Below are positions 19,436 to 20,360 of a stretch of 20,360 bases of DNA, in pieces (position 1 is the stretch's first letter; the number at the start of each line of letters is the position of its first letter). Origin of the DNA: a virus; the IMG/VR virus record IMGVR_UViG_3300049856_000469, positions 1-20,360 of that record; one strand, 5' to 3'. The notes beneath the pieces were generated by a model. It saw only the letters and a program-made list of their open reading frames with translations. It was not told where the DNA came from and searched no databases. Made by a program: the position numbers and the translations under genes.

Positions 19436-20360
19436 GTGGTGCCTCCTCTTTCGGCCCTTCGCCGACGGACCCAGCCAATTCCGGGTGAACGTCGGTGCTG
19501 CGTACGAAAAAGCGTGGGTCATCGATGGACGCCTCGCCGGCGCACACCGCGAAGTACGGGCACGTGCGGCCCGGCTGCATGCAGGCGTCGGGGTTGCGCG
19601 GGTACCTGTCCGCGAGCTGCTCCTCGCGCAGTGACTGGGCGAGCTGCCACGTGTCCAGGAGCGCGCCGCGCAGGTCGGCCTCGAGGCGGACGACGTCGCC
19701 CCGGCACCAGTAGCGCTGCGGGTCCGCACCGAGTTCCTCGACGAGGCGGGCCTTGTGCTCCTCGAGCGTCTCGGGCCGCGTCTGCAGCACGTAGCCGTCA
19801 GCCGTCGAGCCCGTCTCGCGCCACTTCCCCTTGGCCGTGCGCACGCGCTCGCCGTTCGCGTCGTGCACTACCTTCGTGCCGTGCTCGTCGACGACAGGCA
19901 CGGCCTTCAGCCCGTGGCGCGGCTTACCCAGCACGTCGTAGAGACAGCGGGCGGCCTCGTAGCCGAGGTGGCGGGCACCCTCGAAGTACGTCGAGACCTG
20001 CCCGTCCATGCGCAGCCGCTTCCAGTAGTCGGCGGTGGGGCTGATGTCCTCGCCCGACGTCTTGTGCTCGATGATGACGACTTCGCCCGTGCGGAGGTCG
20101 CGCACCACGACGTCGATTTTCCCGGCCAGCCGCCACGTGCGAGAGGAGGCGCCCGACACCGGGTTGCGCAGCGGGGCGTTGAACTCCACCTCGACGGCCA
20201 GCACCTCGTACGGCTCGTCGGCCCAGCGGAGGTGGTAGCCCATCATCATCACCTGCGCGTGCGCGAGGTCGAGCTCGTCCGCCTCCCGCTCGGCCAGCGC
20301 CGCCATCGCAGCCTGGTGCCACGCGTCCTTCGGCAGGCCAGCCTTCGCGGCCAGCCACCA
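19314..20360 (-). CDS. PD-(D/E)XK nuclease, RecB/Cas4-like (5' end outside window)
   Basis: The frame is open to the window edge, 18 codons upstream of the first Met (20306); at least 348 residues are visible. Numbering from that Met, the nuclease core is Ala-Gly-Lys-Ile-Asp65-Val-Val-Val, then Val-Val-Ile-Ile-Glu80-His-Lys82-Thr, the (D)...(E)XK triad. A C-terminal Cys-x6-Cys-x5-Cys (~243-256, Cys-Pro-Tyr-Phe-Ala-Val-Cys) resembles the iron-sulphur site of AddB/Cas4-type enzymes. Its fourth Cys would lie upstream, perhaps in the missing part. The family makes exonucleases that prepare ends for recombination, fitting the Sak4/SSB neighbours. The last ~60 residues are Gly/Ser/Thr/Ala-rich and overlap the Sak4-like gene by 122 bases. 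Confidence 0.75.
   Translation of the reverse strand, partial: WWLAAKAGLPKDAWHQAAMAALAEREADELDLAHAQVMMMGYHLRWADEPYEVLAVEVEFNAPLRNPVSGASSRTWRLAGKIDVVVRDLRTGEVVIIEHKTSGEDISPTADYWKRLRMDGQVSTYFEGARHLGYEAARCLYDVLGKPRHGLKAVPVVDEHGTKVVHDANGERVRTAKGKWRETGSTADGYVLQTRPETLEEHKARLVEELGADPQRYWCRGDVVRLEADLRGALLDTWQLAQSLREEQLADRYPRNPDACMQPGRTCPYFAVCAGEASIDDPRFFVRSTDVHPELAGSVGEGPKEEAPHGSSTGSTAVDGSTTAATHDAGEGDDGQAAAAASDSAVRD
19442..19448 (-). promoter_or_regulatory. Strong ribosome binding site of the Sak4-like gene
   Basis: GAGGAGG on the minus strand lies six bases before ATG 19435. It decides this start over later Met codons and implies that the ATPase is initiated inside the nuclease coding sequence. Confidence 0.75.

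Noticed and set aside
18857-20044. 395-residue plus-strand frame opposite the Sak4-like and nuclease genes
   Set aside because: The antisense genes show catalytic motifs; this frame is Arg/Ala/Pro-rich without motifs.

Overview
The window is part of the genome of a tailed phage or prophage with a long, non-contractile tail (siphovirus type). The host is probably a high-GC Gram-negative bacterium. The best clue is a cysteine-rich lipoprotein with Asp-Ala-Gly runs (10999-11394), a style common in Myxococcota. No integrase, terminase, portal or capsid gene is visible, so both ends of the genome lie outside the window.

Left arm, plus strand, 1-10997: tail genes packed with start/stop overlaps (GTGA, TGATG). 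In order: tail completion protein; a LamG-like lectin; an SGNH hydrolase fused to a probable tail terminator; major tail protein; a tail assembly chaperone pair joined by a -1 ribosomal frameshift (slippery site 4370-4376 plus a 7-bp hairpin); a tape measure gene interrupted by a frameshift near 5110; a distal tail protein; a 774-residue tail hub protein; two tail-tip proteins that share a repeated module.

Middle, 10999-13779: a two-gene minus-strand insert (a 55-residue membrane protein and the lipoprotein), then a plus-strand lysis cassette. The cassette holds a membrane/coiled-coil protein, an NlpC/P60 cell-wall hydrolase, a 37-residue membrane protein, a four-helix holin candidate, an 81-residue protein resembling the Acb2/Tad1 hairpin family (cyclic-nucleotide sponges that block CBASS immunity), and a protein with a signal peptide and a C-terminal membrane anchor.

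Right arm, minus strand, read from 20360 down to 13790: a PD-(D/E)XK (RecB/Cas4-like) nuclease open at the window edge, a Sak4-like RecA-fold ATPase and an SSB-like protein with an acidic DIPF tail, together a recombination/replication module. Then come a tRNA-like cloverleaf (17774-17845), a DUF6948-like protein, and, GTGA-coupled to it, an unusual 106-residue protein of 47 Tyr-Gly/Asp-Gly/Ser-Gly dipeptides in a directional Ser>Asp>Tyr order. After it lie a tRNA T-arm-like hairpin, a ParB-like protein with a four-cysteine insert, and five small genes including a helix-turn-helix regulator.

The two arms converge at 13779/13790. No gene-free stretch exceeds about 165 bases. The least explained parts are the dipeptide-repeat gene with its flanking tRNA-like structures and the Acb2-like gene in the lysis cassette.
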